64,000 nucleotides of DNA, taken from positions 3,553,501 through 3,617,500 of the forward strand of contig NZ_AQFT02000001.1 in assembly GCF_000364225.2 (NCBI RefSeq), in the 5' to 3' direction. The notes beneath the pieces were generated by a model. That model had not been told where the DNA came from. It saw only the letters and a list, made by a program, of their open reading frames with translations, and searched no databases. A program made the translations under genes and the position numbers. Position 1 is the stretch's first letter. Each line of letters opens with the position of its first letter. Positions 10,192 through 20,546 of this stretch are shown here, in pieces. This DNA is from Eubacterium plexicaudatum ASF492 (lineage in GTDB: Bacteria > Bacillota > Clostridia > Lachnospirales > Lachnospiraceae).

Positions 10192-10566
10192 AAAGAATAC
10201 ATAATCGTCAACATGAAAACCGTCAGGCAAATCACAACGGTCAACCACCATTTTCTTAATAGTTTCGATTGTCAGGGGAAATTTCCCGTTCAGCCAGTCC
10301 AATTCTTCTGCGTGTGCGTAAAATTCCGGGAAATATTTATGCCCGCCGATATGGTCCCAGTGAATGTGCGTGGCAACCGCCGCAATCGGTTTATCCGTAA
10401 GTTTACGGACTTCATCATATATATTGGAAATCCCCAGTCCTGTGTCAATAAGCAGGCTTTTCTCTTTTCCATTCAATAGATAACAGTGGGTTTCTTCCCA
10501 ATGTCGGTATTCACTTATGATTATGGTTTCATCATCAATCTTGTCTATTGTAAACCAGTTATCCAT
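10192..10566 (-). pseudogene. MBL-fold metallo-hydrolase, C-terminus lost to IS110
   Basis: The N-terminal part of a metallo-beta-lactamase-fold hydrolase. LLIDTGLGISNIYDEV and the metal-binding HIHWDHIGGHKYF are visible. The ATG at 10566 is preferred because AAAGGG lies 10 bases upstream. Native sequence ends at FFQG, where IS110 copy 1 begins; the last residues are encoded by the IS. The family is normally above 200 residues, so later metal ligands are missing. The 3' part is not on the other side of the IS, which implies a deletion or rearrangement. Confidence 0.8.
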
Positions 10567-10718
10567 TATCTCCAATCCCTTTCATGAGCGGTCTCGGAAA
10601 CTCTTTAAGCCCGAATTTCCGCTCTTTTTCATGTTCTTCTTTTTGCTTTCCTCCATATCCTGGAAAACATTTTTGTTAAATTTTCAAAAAAGTATTGACA
10701 TATAAGTCAAAATGTGCG

Positions 10719-10757
10719 GCGCGTTTGGTGACCATATACGCCAGTCACCAAACGCGC
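10719..10757. repeat. Perfect 14-bp stem-loop
   Basis: Arms at 10719-10732 and 10744-10757 (GCGCGTTTGGTGAC and its complement) enclose an 11-base loop. There is no T-run, so it is not a standard terminator. It lies about 70 bases before the DDE transposase remnant and may be its terminal or regulatory hairpin. Confidence 0.6.
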
Positions 10758-10825
10758 CCCTTGTAGTTAAGAAGCGTCTGTGCCACACGCACAGCATTAA
10801 ACTAAACTACTAGGAGGTGCACTTT

Positions 10826-12295
10826 ATGATCAAGTACTGGCAGTCCATGCAAGATTACAAGTACTTTCTCAACGAATCCAAAGTCCATTTCGATTCCTCT
10901 GAAAGAGTCCGGCTCCATACGGGGCTTTGGAAGCCATGGCAGAAACTCCGCCTTTTCGATACCGATAAGGCCATGGAGTTCCTTCTACCCTTTTACTCCA
11001 ACACTGGCAGGCCCGCTAAGAACCAGCCACAAATCTTAAGGTCTTTTATCCTTTTCTTTCTTCTATTTTCAGAAGGTTTGGCCAAGCTATCCCTTACCCT
11101 TTGGGTCGACAGGCTCAAACATGACCGCCTCCTTGCCGCTCTCATCGGCTGCACTACGGATTCCCTGCCGCCCCTCGGTTCTTATTTTGACTTCATGGAC
11201 AGGCTCTGGGCTGCACCGCCAACGGACTTATATGCGCGGGACAAACTGCTTCCGGCTTCCTGGAACACCAAAAAGCCGGATAAGCCCAAAGGCAAAAACA
11301 CAAAGCACAGGAGGCAAAGCCCAAAATCACAGAATCTATCGAAAAACGGCTCATGAGCGGGAAGGATATCCCTTTTAACTTTGAAGGGCGGCTGCAGCGC
11401 TTCTTCTATCACGTGGCTGTCCTACCTTCCATGGAATCCGGCCTCATACCAAGGGAACACCTTACGGTTTCCGGAGACGGCACCGCCGTGCATACCCATG
11501 CCTGCCCACGCGGGCACCACAGGGTTGGCGCACCGGAAAACCTGCGGCATTTCCCCGACCCCGATGCTTCCTGGGGCTGGGACAGCGACCTGGAAAAATA
11601 TTACTTCGGCTACACTTTGTTCCAATTATCCTGCTATAACAGTGAACTCAGGACAGATCTCCCCCTGCTTCTGCGTTTTACCAGTGCAAAGCGTCATGAT
11701 TCGGTCAATTTCCTTGTCGCTTTCCATGAACTGGAAAAACATATGCCGGCTGTTTCCACCTCGAATATGTGCCTGGATTCTGCAATGGACAATTACCCCA
11801 CCTACCGGATCCTTAAAACAGGGGAATACGGGCCTTCATCGACCTGAACGACAAATGCGGCCGGCCAAAAACAATTCCTGATACCATCACCATTGACAAA
11901 GATGGAACGCCCTTATGTCAGGAAAAACTGCGCATGAAGCCTAACGGTTATGACAGATCCAGCGGTTACCTCATGTGGCGCTGCCCCTATGGGAAAGATC
12001 ACTGTTCCAAATGTAAAAACTCCTGCACCGATTCCAAATATGGGAGAGTCGTCAAGACCCGGCCCGAATGGGATATCCGGCTTTACACCGACGTCCCCGC
12101 GGCACAGATGCTTATAAGAAGATTTATAATCAACGCACCGCCACGGAACGTATCAACAACCGCATCCTCAATGATTACGGACTGCACCGTATGTTCATAC
12201 ACACAAAGGAGCATTATTCTTTCATGACAACCATGATTGGAATCTGCATCCATCTGGATGCCCGCTATAAACAGCAGGTGCAGGCAGTGGCATAA
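10826..12295 (+). pseudogene. DDE transposase (IS4-like superfamily), three frameshifts
   Basis: The ATG at 10826 has a strong AGGAGGTG site. Frames join as 10826-11295, 11296-11830, 11831-12096 and 12097-12295 if one base is added to each of three runs: A5 near 11294, G3 near 11830 and C4 near 12095. The joined protein contains VSGDGTAVHTHACPRGHH (first Asp region), CLDSAMDNYPTYRIL and a C-terminus YNQRTATERINNRILNDYG with the expected Glu. The exact IS family is uncertain. All three lesions are one-base homopolymer contractions, so the gene may be intact in reality. Confidence 0.75.
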
Positions 12296-12497
12296 ACCAA
12301 GTTTCCTGCTTCCGGATTCTTTCAGGCCTGTTTTTCGACAGGTTTTAAAGTCATGCACATTTTTATTCTTTATGCTCTCTGGACTGCTCAAGCCCCATAA
12401 TCATCCATCCCTTATCCCTCTCATTTCTGAAAATCAACCTTTTCCTGCTTATTCTCTATTGAGTTTCCGAGAGTGCTCTCTTACACCGGGCTGCCGT

Positions 12498-12995
12498 TTA
12501 AAGGCTCTGGTCCCGTGATTTCCTTTTCGTTTTGTCAAGCTCCCTGTGCTTTGTATTCTCCCTTGCCAGCGACAGCTTTTTGTATGTGGACTCCCTTTTT
12601 TCTTTCTTCATCTGATGCCCGATGTATTCCTTAAATGCAGCCGTCATGGCATCCACATCCGCCGCCTTGAAAAACACAAAATAGTGCGCCGGCTCAGATA
12701 ACCTGTCTTTTTTCAGACAGTAGTCCACATCATATTTCCGGGCGTATTTTTCAAATGACTTAATATTGCCATCCGTAATTTCTATACTGGAAAGGTCACG
12801 ACCCTGCTTCCGTAATTTTTCCATGCTCTGCTTCCCGCGGTAAGCCGCACAGCCTTTTTTCTGCCGATGTTTTGCTTCCTTCTGTCGCTCCATTTCCGCA
12901 AGTGCTTCCCGGATGGAGACTTTCAATATCTGTTCCGAAATCTTACCTCCCTGGATGCAGAGCGCCACCACCCGCTCAACTGTTTCATCCTGCAT
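12498..12995 (-). CDS. PcfB/DUF3801-like conjugation protein
   Basis: About 165 residues from ATG 12995, chosen because GGAAGGAGG lies 8 bases upstream; a longer frame to 13040 lacks one. The core YDVDYCLKKDRLSEPAHYF followed by VFFKAADVDAMTAAF is characteristic of PcfB/DUF3801 proteins of integrative conjugative elements, which usually lie next to the coupling protein. The tail is very basic (KHRELDKTKRKSRDQSL). It overlaps the upstream cysteine-rich gene by 11 bp. No other conjugation genes follow, so it is a remnant of a conjugative element. Confidence 0.75.
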   Translation of the reverse strand: MQDETVERVVALCIQGGKISEQILKVSIREALAEMERQKEAKHRQKKGCAAYRGKQSMEKLRKQGRDLSSIEITDGNIKSFEKYARKYDVDYCLKKDRLSEPAHYFVFFKAADVDAMTAAFKEYIGHQMKKEKRESTYKKLSLARENTKHRELDKTKRKSRDQSL

Positions 12996-13260
12996 CAGCG
13001 CCGCCTCCTTCCCCGTATTTTTTCTGCCGCATTTCCGCAATCAGCTTTTCCATGCAGAAGCCGATGCATGGACGGATTCTTCCATAAGGGCAGTCCCTGC
13101 AGCCTTCCATGCCTTTTCCCAGCTCCGGCCCGCTTTCCGGCAGCAGATAAAAACACTGATCCAGCCTGCAGGCTTTTGTTTTCGGCTCCTGGAAATAGCA
13201 GTAATCACAATTTTCCGGCTTATCTTCCTCATACCGCACATTAACTGCCCCTGCCTGCAT
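12985..13260 (-). CDS. Cysteine-rich small protein of an integrative element
   Basis: About 91 residues from ATG 13260 (GGAGA 6 bases upstream). Nine cysteines occur in pairs such as CDYC, CRDC and CIGFC, suggesting a metal-binding or Fe-S fold. It is translationally coupled to the PcfB-like gene. I do not recognise the family, and the role is unknown. Confidence 0.5.
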   Translation of the reverse strand: MQAGAVNVRYEEDKPENCDYCYFQEPKTKACRLDQCFYLLPESGPELGKGMEGCRDCPYGRIRPCIGFCMEKLIAEMRQKKYGEGGGADAG

Positions 13261-13899
13261 CTGTTCTCCTTTCCATTTCGGCCCCCCATTCGTTATTTCA
13301 GAGTTTCCGGGGCTTATGCGGCTTTCCATTTCAGCTGCCGCACCGCCGCGGACATTTTTCTGTATCAATTTTATCCAAAAGCCTGCCACTGGCAGCCTTT
13401 CCAGATGCTATCGTTTGAAAAGCATTTATTGAAAAAAACTATTCGCAAATACTTTCATTTACCAAATATGCCTGATAAATAAAGCATAATTCCTCTTTTG
13501 TATGTCTGCCTGTTTCCACCCTGAACCCGTTCCTGCTCCGGTCTTCTTTCCGCAGCGTTTCCTCCGGCATGGCACGCGGGATGCACACTCTCTGCCGGGT
13601 ATCCATTCAGGCAGGCTATGAAGTTATCAATGTGCAGTAAGGGGAAAATTTCCAGATATTTCCATATCTGATGCATAGATGGGTGAAACCGTACTGACTC
13701 CTGGCAATGCCAGTGACTGCAGCGTGTTTTAAATTGTCCTCTCACTAACCGCATGCTGGAGAGGGTGAAAATTAACCATTTTAGATTTTTTAATCATTTT
13801 TATTTTTTATAATGGAAAAGACTCTAAAAAGACAAATTTCTACATGGCTAAGCTGCAAAATCCAGTCCATTAAAATCCTAGTATCAGCAACCCTTGAAA
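13261..13899. other. Intergenic stretch without a convincing gene
   Basis: A minus-strand open frame at 13455-13754 lacks a ribosome site and any recognisable motif. The AT-rich part at 13755-13899 precedes the IS66 end. I see no RNA gene or repeat here. Confidence 0.4.
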
Positions 13900-14081
13900 G
13901 TAAACGGTAAAAAGCGCGTACCGTGCATAATAGAAGAAATTTGTATATAATGGCCTTGAGAATAATCTATCTCAAGGCTATTATTAGTTACTATTGAAAC
14001 TGTGAAAACTTATATCACTTTTCACAGTCCATGTACATAGCTTTGAAAACTCATACCAGTTTTGAAAGTGAGGTGTAGTTA

Positions 14082-14426
14082 GTGTCAGATTTAAAACACG
14101 ATGTAATCGCAGAGCGCTGGGCCGTGCTCATAAAGGAACGCATGGAAAGCGGCATGACCGTCAGGGAATGGTGTCATGACAGGAATATCAAAGAGTCCAG
14201 GTATTATTACTGGCTGAGAATACTCCGCAGGAAGGCAGTGGAAAATACAGGACAGCCCCCGCAGGCATCGCCTTTTGTTGAAATTTCGGCAGACATCTGT
14301 CAAGAGCAGCTCCCTGCACCAGCCGCAGCGGTTATCAGAAAAGGAAATATTACCATAGAAGTAACCGAATCTGCTTCGGCAGGTTTTATCCAAAAAGTTA
14401 TGGAGGCGCTGGCCAATGCTTGGTAA
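14082..14426 (+). CDS. tnpA: IS66 accessory protein TnpA
   Basis: 114 residues from a GTG start. GMTVREWCHDRNIKESRYYY followed by WLRILRRK is the helix-turn-helix region of IS66 OrfA. The tail (GNITIEVTESASAGFIQKVM) also fits. It overlaps tnpB by 11 bp, so the pair is translationally coupled. Needed with TnpB for transposition in classical IS66 elements. Confidence 0.88.
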   Translation: MSDLKHDVIAERWAVLIKERMESGMTVREWCHDRNIKESRYYYWLRILRRKAVENTGQPPQASPFVEISADICQEQLPAPAAAVIRKGNITIEVTESASAGFIQKVMEALANAW

Positions 14427-14775
14427 TGTAAAACGATACAGCCGGATTTACCTGGCGTACGGCTACACGGATCTCCGTTTTGGAATCGACGGCCTGGCCA
14501 GAGTTGTACAGGATCATTTTTCGCCGGACCCGTTTCAAAAAGGCTGCCTTTTTCTGTTCTGCGGCAGGCGGACAGACCGCATCAAAGGACTTTTATGGGA
14601 AGGCGACGGCTTTGTGCTTGTTTATAAAAGACTCGAAGCGGGGCGCTTTCAGTGGCCAAGAACAGCGTCAGAAGCCCGTGAGATCACACCGGAACAGTTC
14701 ACATGGCTGATGCAGGGGCTTGCCGTCGAGCAGAAAAGAAGGATCCAGGAAGTCACACCGGAAAGGACCTGCTGA
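14416..14775 (+). CDS. tnpB: IS66 accessory protein TnpB
   Basis: 119 residues. IYLAYGYTDLRFGIDGLARV and LWEGDGFVLVYKRLEAGRF are hallmark TnpB (IS66 Orf2) segments. Complete length and no lesions. It is followed by a 267-bp gap before tnpC that contains no gene. Confidence 0.92.
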   Translation: MLGNVKRYSRIYLAYGYTDLRFGIDGLARVVQDHFSPDPFQKGCLFLFCGRRTDRIKGLLWEGDGFVLVYKRLEAGRFQWPRTASEAREITPEQFTWLMQGLAVEQKRRIQEVTPERTC

Positions 14776-15042
14776 CAGGCATGATGACAGGTTTTGTGCA
14801 AAACATAGAAATTTCCTGCCCCTTTTCCGGTGTCGCTTTCCCGTTTCTGTACAGGGAAGAAAGCTGTACAGAAACGTCCTGTGCAGCTTTCAGAAACAGC
14901 TTTGCGCTTTTTTCTAATTAAATCCAAAAAATAATCCGATATCTTTGAAAGCGCCTTTTGTGACGGTATAGTCTGTCGTCATTTTGACGAAGCCGGTCAA
15001 AAATTTTCAGCAGGAATATCCTGTTTCTGCTATAATTGTGAT

Positions 15043-16655
15043 ATGGAAAAGATGATCTATACAGCAGATGAACTGAATAATGCCGACAGGGATGAACTCA
15101 TCGGGATCATACTCTCGCTGCAGAAAAATATTGCCCGGATGACTCAAAACCAGGAACTGATCCTAGAACAGATAGCCATTCTGCGCGGACAGCGTTTCGG
15201 ACGGCATTCTGAAAAAATGAATGTGATTGACGGGCAGATGAGCCTGTTTTTTAACGAACCGGAAGCCACAGCCAGCGAACCGGGCACACAGGCAGAAGAA
15301 CCGGATTTTGAGGAAGTTGTCATCCGCAGGAAAAAGAAGCAGAAAGGGAAACGTGAAGACGACTTAAAAGGAATGCCTGTAACGGTTATAAAACATGAAA
15401 TGTCAGAAGAAGAACTAAAAGAAGCATTTCCGGATGGAAAATATAAGCGTCTTCCAGATGAAGTATATAAAAGGCTGGAATTCCATCCGGCTTCTTTTGA
15501 AGTAAAAGAACACCATGTAGCGGTTTATGCCGGTATGGATGATGAAACCGTTGTAAAGGCACAGCGTCCAAAGGATCTGCTGCGGGGAAGCATTGTCACT
15601 CCATCCCTGGAAGCTGCCATCATCAATGGAAAATATGTCAACTCCCTTCCGCTTTACCGTATGGAGCAGGAGTTCAAGCGCAACGATGTGAACCTGAACC
15701 GCCAGAACATGGCGAACTGGACGATCGAGTGTGCTGACCGCTATCTTGCAGTTCTGTATGACTATCTGCATAAGCTTCTATACCAGTATCATGTGCTGCA
15801 GGCAGACGAAACCACTGTCGAAGTTTCAAAAGACGGGAGAGCTGCCGGCTCAAAGAGTTATATGTGGATTTACCGCACCGGGAAATCTTATGAGGAAGCC
15901 ATCGTCCTGTATGAATACCAGAAAGACAGGAAGGAGGATCATCCAGAGGAGTTTCTGAAAGATTTTCAGGGAGTATGTGTTACAGACGGTTACCAGGCAT
16001 ACCATTCCCTGGAAGAAAAAACCCCCGGCCTGACGATTGCTGGCTGCTGGGCACATGCGAGGCGTAAATATGCAGATGCGCAGAAAGCTATAAAGGATGA
16101 AAAAGAGCGTAAAGGTACGCTTGCCTATGATGCCCTAAAGCAGATCGGGGCGATCTATAAACTGGACAATGATCTGGCAGAGCTTACACCAGCACAACGG
16201 CAGCACAGGAGGCAGCTGGAACTAAAACCCCTGGTTGACGCTTATTTTGTGTGGGTAAAAAACACCAGAGTGAAGTCCTGCCAAAATCCCAGACAGGAAA
16301 AGCCTTTGCCTATTCCGTGAATCAGGAAAGATATCTGCGCGTATTTCTGGAAGACGGTGAAGTCCCTCTGGACAACAATGCAACAGAATCCACACTGCGT
16401 GGTTTTTGTATCGGAAGGCACAACTGGAAGCTGATCGACACCATCTGCGGAGCCAGATCCAGCGCGATTATCTACAGCATTACCGAAACTGCTAAGGCAA
16501 ACGATCTGAAAGTCTATGAATACGTGGAGTATCTCCTGACTGAGATACCGAAACACGAAGACGACACAAACCGAGATTTTCTGGAAGACCTGCTCCCATG
16601 GTCTCCAAACCTGCCAGAGCAGTGTCGGAAATCCAATAAATATGAAGTGAAATAA
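15043..16655 (+). CDS. tnpC: IS66 transposase TnpC (one-base frameshift)
   Basis: A DDE transposase in two frames: 15043-16262 and 16263-16655. The N-terminus has a leucine-rich coiled coil and the conserved RGQRFGRHSEKM. The core has QADETTVEVSKDG, YMWIYRTG and CWAHARRKYADA. The C-terminal piece has PLDNNATESTLRGFCIGRHN with the catalytic Glu region. An A6 run at 16257-16262 needs one more A to join them (VWVKKHQSEVLPKSQTGKAF). Probably intact if the base is a sequencing loss. Confidence 0.88.
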
Positions 16656-16752
16656 AAACTGGAGCAAATCTGTTACTATCATACAGGTTTGCTCCAGTTT
16701 TGTATAGGTACTCGCGTTTTACCGTTTACCCTTGAAAAACGAATAAAAGAAA

Positions 16753-16772
16753 AGGCTGTGCAAAAACAGCCT
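16753..16772. terminator. Possible short hairpin after IS66
   Basis: A 7-bp stem AGGCTGT/ACAGCCT with a 6-base loop lies just outside the IS66. It has only a weak T-tract. It could end read-through from the IS towards the NTPase cassette. Confidence 0.35.
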
Positions 16773-16919
16773 CTCCATAATTTTTAAATAAAAGATATGA
16801 AATTGTTTGCTTGCAGCTCGAAACTACATCATATTTTGATACTTTTTATAATTTAAACGTTATATAAAATATTTGTAAATCATTTGTCAAATGCAAATCA
16901 AATTACACTTATATGATAC

Positions 16920-16969
16920 AAAACTGATGGATAATAGTAGATTATCTATCAGATATTGATTGAATAATA
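16920..16969 (+). repeat. Left arm of a perfect 50-bp inverted repeat
   Basis: Identical in reverse complement to 20095-20144. Inside it, ATGGATAAT and ATTATCTAT (16927-16935 and 16941-16949) form imperfect 9-bp arms around the 5-base spacer AGTAG, the layout of a tyrosine-recombinase crossover site. It lies 49 bases upstream of the NTPase start codon. Confidence 0.9.
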
Positions 16970-17018
16970 GACAGACTTATTTCTTTAATGAAAAAGTAAT
17001 AGTAAGGAAGATAGCTCA

Positions 17019-18756
17019 ATGAAAAAATACAAGGAATACTATTAAGTTTTTCTTTAGTTCTTTTATTTATATTAACAATGATTTCAGAATCACAAAATAA
17101 CACTTCTCCGGTTTTTAAAATTATTTCCGTAATCGTTTTTATGATTCCTGCATTATATTCAGCAATACCACTTATTCAAGATTACAAAATAAAAGAAATA
17201 GAAATAAAAACCGTTTATCAGATAATACATTTACTGATAGAACAGATGACGTAAATAATATCATCAAAAAATTATCCATAAATGAACATATAATTGAAAT
17301 TTGCGGCAACAGTGAAAAATGCGGAAAAACATGGATTGCAAAAAAACTTGTTGATTATATCAACCATCCAGAAGACTGGACTAAAAAGAGAATGGATTTA
17401 CCATATAAAGTTGCATATTATATTGATTTACACACTAAAAATAATACGGATATTGATAATTTTTTAGAAAACAATACGATCACAAATAAAACAGTCCTGA
17501 TTTTTGACCATGTTGAAGATTTGAATTATATTTTATTCAAACAGTCAATTTATCATTTTCAACTAATTTATATATTAAATAGTGCAAAAGAATATAATTT
17601 CTTTAGGCATCAAATATCTCCGTTTCATGAAAAAAACATTGATGAATTACACAGAAAGATAAGATATAATTATTCAGGTATTGATAGTATTACTGAATCG
17701 GAGATACAAGCTTTGTATCGGTTGACTGAAGGAAATATTGGGCAAATACATTTTATGTTAAGCTCTCAAAAAACGGTAAAATGGATTAAAGATACTGCAG
17801 CAGGTAAACAAACTGAATATGACGAAGAATTTAATAAAATAAAAATCCTGCTTTTTATTGGCAGGTATGAAGAGGCTCAAAATAGACTTAAACAGTTTTA
17901 TTTGGAAAATGGGCAATACATTTATCAAAATAACTTGCTTTATTATACATATATCTTATTAAAAGCAGATTGCGAACATTTATTAAACAATTATGAAAAA
18001 GCACTTTCACTTTTGACAATATTAGAAGCATCTCCATATGTAGCAAACAATAAGAATTATGAGCTAGAATTATACAAAGCACATTATAAGAAGCATATGT
18101 GGAAATGTAATGATGCATTAGTTATATTAAAACAAATCCAACATGATTCATACTCAGCAAAAGTGGATTCTCTTGGAATTTTACTAGCAAAATATTTTGT
18201 TAATGACTTAAGTGTTCCTAATACAGAAGATGATTCTCTAAGTGAATTTTGTCGTATATATTCAGATGCTTATAGGAAAATAAATAACGGAAATGATCGT
18301 GATACATTAAAATGTAAAAGATATACGTCTGCATATTTATATTATAAAAATAAAAATTCAGATTTAAATGAGCTGCTAAGCAAAATCAATGAAGTAATAG
18401 ATGCTTATAAATCGCAGCAAGATAGGTTACTGGCAAATGCATATTTTATGCGTGGAGAAATATTTAGAATATACAAACAATATGAAAAAGCAGTACAAGA
18501 TTATAGTAAGACTAATTTGGTAACAGTTGATAACAACATTATCGTTCAGACTAATTTAATTGTTTTTTATCTAAAACAATGTAAAAAAGTAAATTGTGTA
18601 TTCCATTCTTTATCCGCAAATGAGATTATTAATTTATGTAGAAATAATTCATATGCAAATAAAGTTTGGAATCGTATAAATTCTATTCTTCTAAATGATC
18701 CAAATAAAGATATCATTGAAGAGTGTTTTGATAATAGAATTATGCCTATTTTATAG
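17019..18756 (+). CDS. Membrane-anchored STAND-type NTPase with TPR-like repeats (two one-base frameshifts)
   Basis: Joined frames give about 579 residues. The ATG at 17019 follows AAGGAAG. Two hydrophobic helices come first (LLSFSLVLLFILTM and ISVIVFMIPALYSAIPLI). Next is a P-loop GNSEKCGKT, a Walker B-like TVLIFDHVED and LTEGNIGQIHFML, which resembles the GxP region of STAND ATPases. The rest is helical repeats including YFMRGEIFRIYKQYEKAVQD, a TPR. Breaks lie at an A6 run (17022-17027) and near 17205. This effector-NTPase-repeat layout resembles small Avs-type immune sensors with membrane effectors. That role is inference. AT-rich, unlike its neighbours. Confidence 0.7.
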
Positions 18757-19968
18757 AAATACATTCATATTCAAATTGAGGGATCTTCTTTTCAATGAGA
18801 TAGTTTCTTAATTGAAGTATTTCTTTTTGATTGATTTCCGGCTTCAGTAGCAGATAAAGTAATTTAGCAAGCGGCATTATTTCTTTATTGTCCCAATTGT
18901 ATCTTGAAATTTGTTGTGTGCCAAGACGAATGCCATCATTACCAAACAATTTTTTGTGCTTTTGATTAAGAGATATATTAAATTTTTGGGCATTTACATA
19001 GTAATTTTCAGCATCTTCCTGGGACATTAGTACAAATACTTGATGTGTGTATGTATAAATATGATCATCCAGTTTAGCTAACCGAAAATGATATTTTTCT
19101 AATGCATTGCCCAGCAAATTAGCAGACTTTACAATTTGGGATTGATATTGTCGGCCAAATTCTTCTTGTTCAATCAAACACATGAGCAATGCCGCAATAT
19201 GATTCGGCTGTGTATTTCTTAAATAATTAGGAGTAATATTACGCTTTAGTAATTCTGAGTAATGAATGTTATTTGTCATAATAAGTCCACATGATGGGGC
19301 TGGTAATGTTTTATGAGCTCCACCTATTAAAACAACATTATCCGTATCTAATGGATTTGAAATTATTTTTCCGGCAATGAGCCCTAAAGTTTGAGTACCA
19401 TCGTAGATAATCCCCATATCAGGAGTGAGGCAGATTTTATTCAAATGAGGCGGGTTTATGATATCCGATTGGCAAAAATAATAAATTTATATTTCTGCGT
19501 CCTGCACATGTCGTTAATCTTCGAATAATCTATCTGATAACTTTCATAATCATACGGCACGGGATCGTAGGATATTCCTAATGAATTTAAAATTATCGGT
19601 ATAGAAGCATGACCGCCTTGCTCTGGTGTTGTGACTAAGACCCGATCATTCCTGGAAATAAGTGACATTGCACATACTGTAAAACAATTTATGCCTGTAA
19701 GAGTGTCGGCATTAGTATAATCTGCATTAAAAAGTATTTTACATTCTTCTGTCAATAACTCATTTAATTGTTGTACATATTCACCACCTATAAAGGCATT
19801 TTTATTATCTTTATCAATAAAAGAATACTTTCCCTCAAATTCTGAAAGCAATGGTTGCTTACAAAAATCAGATATATAAGTTTCCGCAGCGCATAAAGGT
19901 ATTTTATTATTTTCGTTTTCAATCAATTCTTTATTCAAGTCCATGTATTTTTTTAATATTTTATGCAT
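18746..19968 (-). CDS. Serine hydroxymethyltransferase-like PLP enzyme (one-base frameshift)
   Basis: Joined frames give about 405 residues, near the size of GlyA. ATG 19968 is preferred (GGAG 9 bases upstream). Features: NADYTNADTLTGINCFTVCA, QGGHASIPI, YDGTQTLGLIAG and GGAHKTLPAPSCGLI, whose lysine matches the PLP Schiff-base lysine of SHMT. Sequence is far from housekeeping GlyA (HKTLRGP is altered), so substrate is unknown. The break at the A5 run 19474-19478 is repaired by one base. It converges on the NTPase with an 11-bp 3' overlap. Both genes sit between the 50-bp inverted repeats, so a joint function is likely. Confidence 0.72.
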
Positions 19969-20094
19969 TGTAATCATCTCCAGTGCTTCATTATCCATAA
20001 ATTGAAAGAATATTTCCAGATCATTTATATGAACCGTAGATTTATATAACAGGTAATGGTATGCTGATTTTAAACGTTTTGAAAAATAATCATT

Positions 20095-20144
20095 TATTAT
20101 TCAATCAATATCTGATAGATAATCTACTATTATCCATCAGTTTT
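20095..20144 (-). repeat. Right arm of the perfect 50-bp inverted repeat
   Basis: Exact reverse complement of 16920-16969, enclosing a 3225-bp segment. No target duplication is evident outside the arms (GATAC on the left, ATCAC on the right), which argues against a simple transposon insertion. Confidence 0.9.
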
Positions 20145-20546
20145 ATCACTTTGTTTAATTCTTCGATTATCATTCTTAAAATATTTTTATCGACATATCT
20201 AGTATATTATATCATAAGTTCGACTACAATCAATACTTTTTTATTTTATTAGGATATGAATTTATCTCATTCAAAGCCAGTACCATTAGCACCTTTTTCA
20301 GACCATCCGTTCTCCATGCAGGATGTCATGTTCCCCTGTGCATCCGGCTCAATCACTAAGGTTAGTCATAAATAGAATCATGTGTATGCATATTCTGTCC
20401 ATTTATTCAATATTGGCAGCTTAATCAAGGAAACCTGATTTCTTACATCATTGATTATCCTGCAGAGCAATATGATTTGGCAGATGTACAGTTACAAAAA
20501 TCTATGTACGATATATTATAAAACAGTATAGATAAGGAGATCAGAT
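20145..20546. other. Intergenic stretch with gene remnants
   Basis: A short frame from ATG 20256 (SKPVPLAPFSDHPFSMQD) resembles the start of ParB-like proteins but ends after about 39 codons. Another open segment ends in AEQYDLADVQLQKSMYDIL just before the recombinase. Both look like remnants. The integrase ribosome site (AAGGAG) is at about 20535. Confidence 0.35.

Larger units (their letters stand above)
13900..16729 (+). mobile_element. IS66-family insertion sequence, complete (tnpA-tnpB-tnpC)
   Basis: 2830 bp. The terminal inverted repeats begin GTAAACGGTAAAA at both ends. A perfect 8-bp target duplication CCTTGAAA flanks it (13892-13899 and 16730-16737), as typical of IS66. It encodes all three IS66 proteins. 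Confidence 0.92.

Noticed and set aside
13455..13754. A 99-codon minus-strand open frame in the gap before IS66
   Set aside because: No start signal or family resemblance; composition does not look coding.
16920..20144. Reading the 50-bp inverted repeats as ordinary transposon ends
   Set aside because: No transposase lies inside and the flanks show no target duplication, so a site-specific inversion cassette fits better, though mobility is not excluded.
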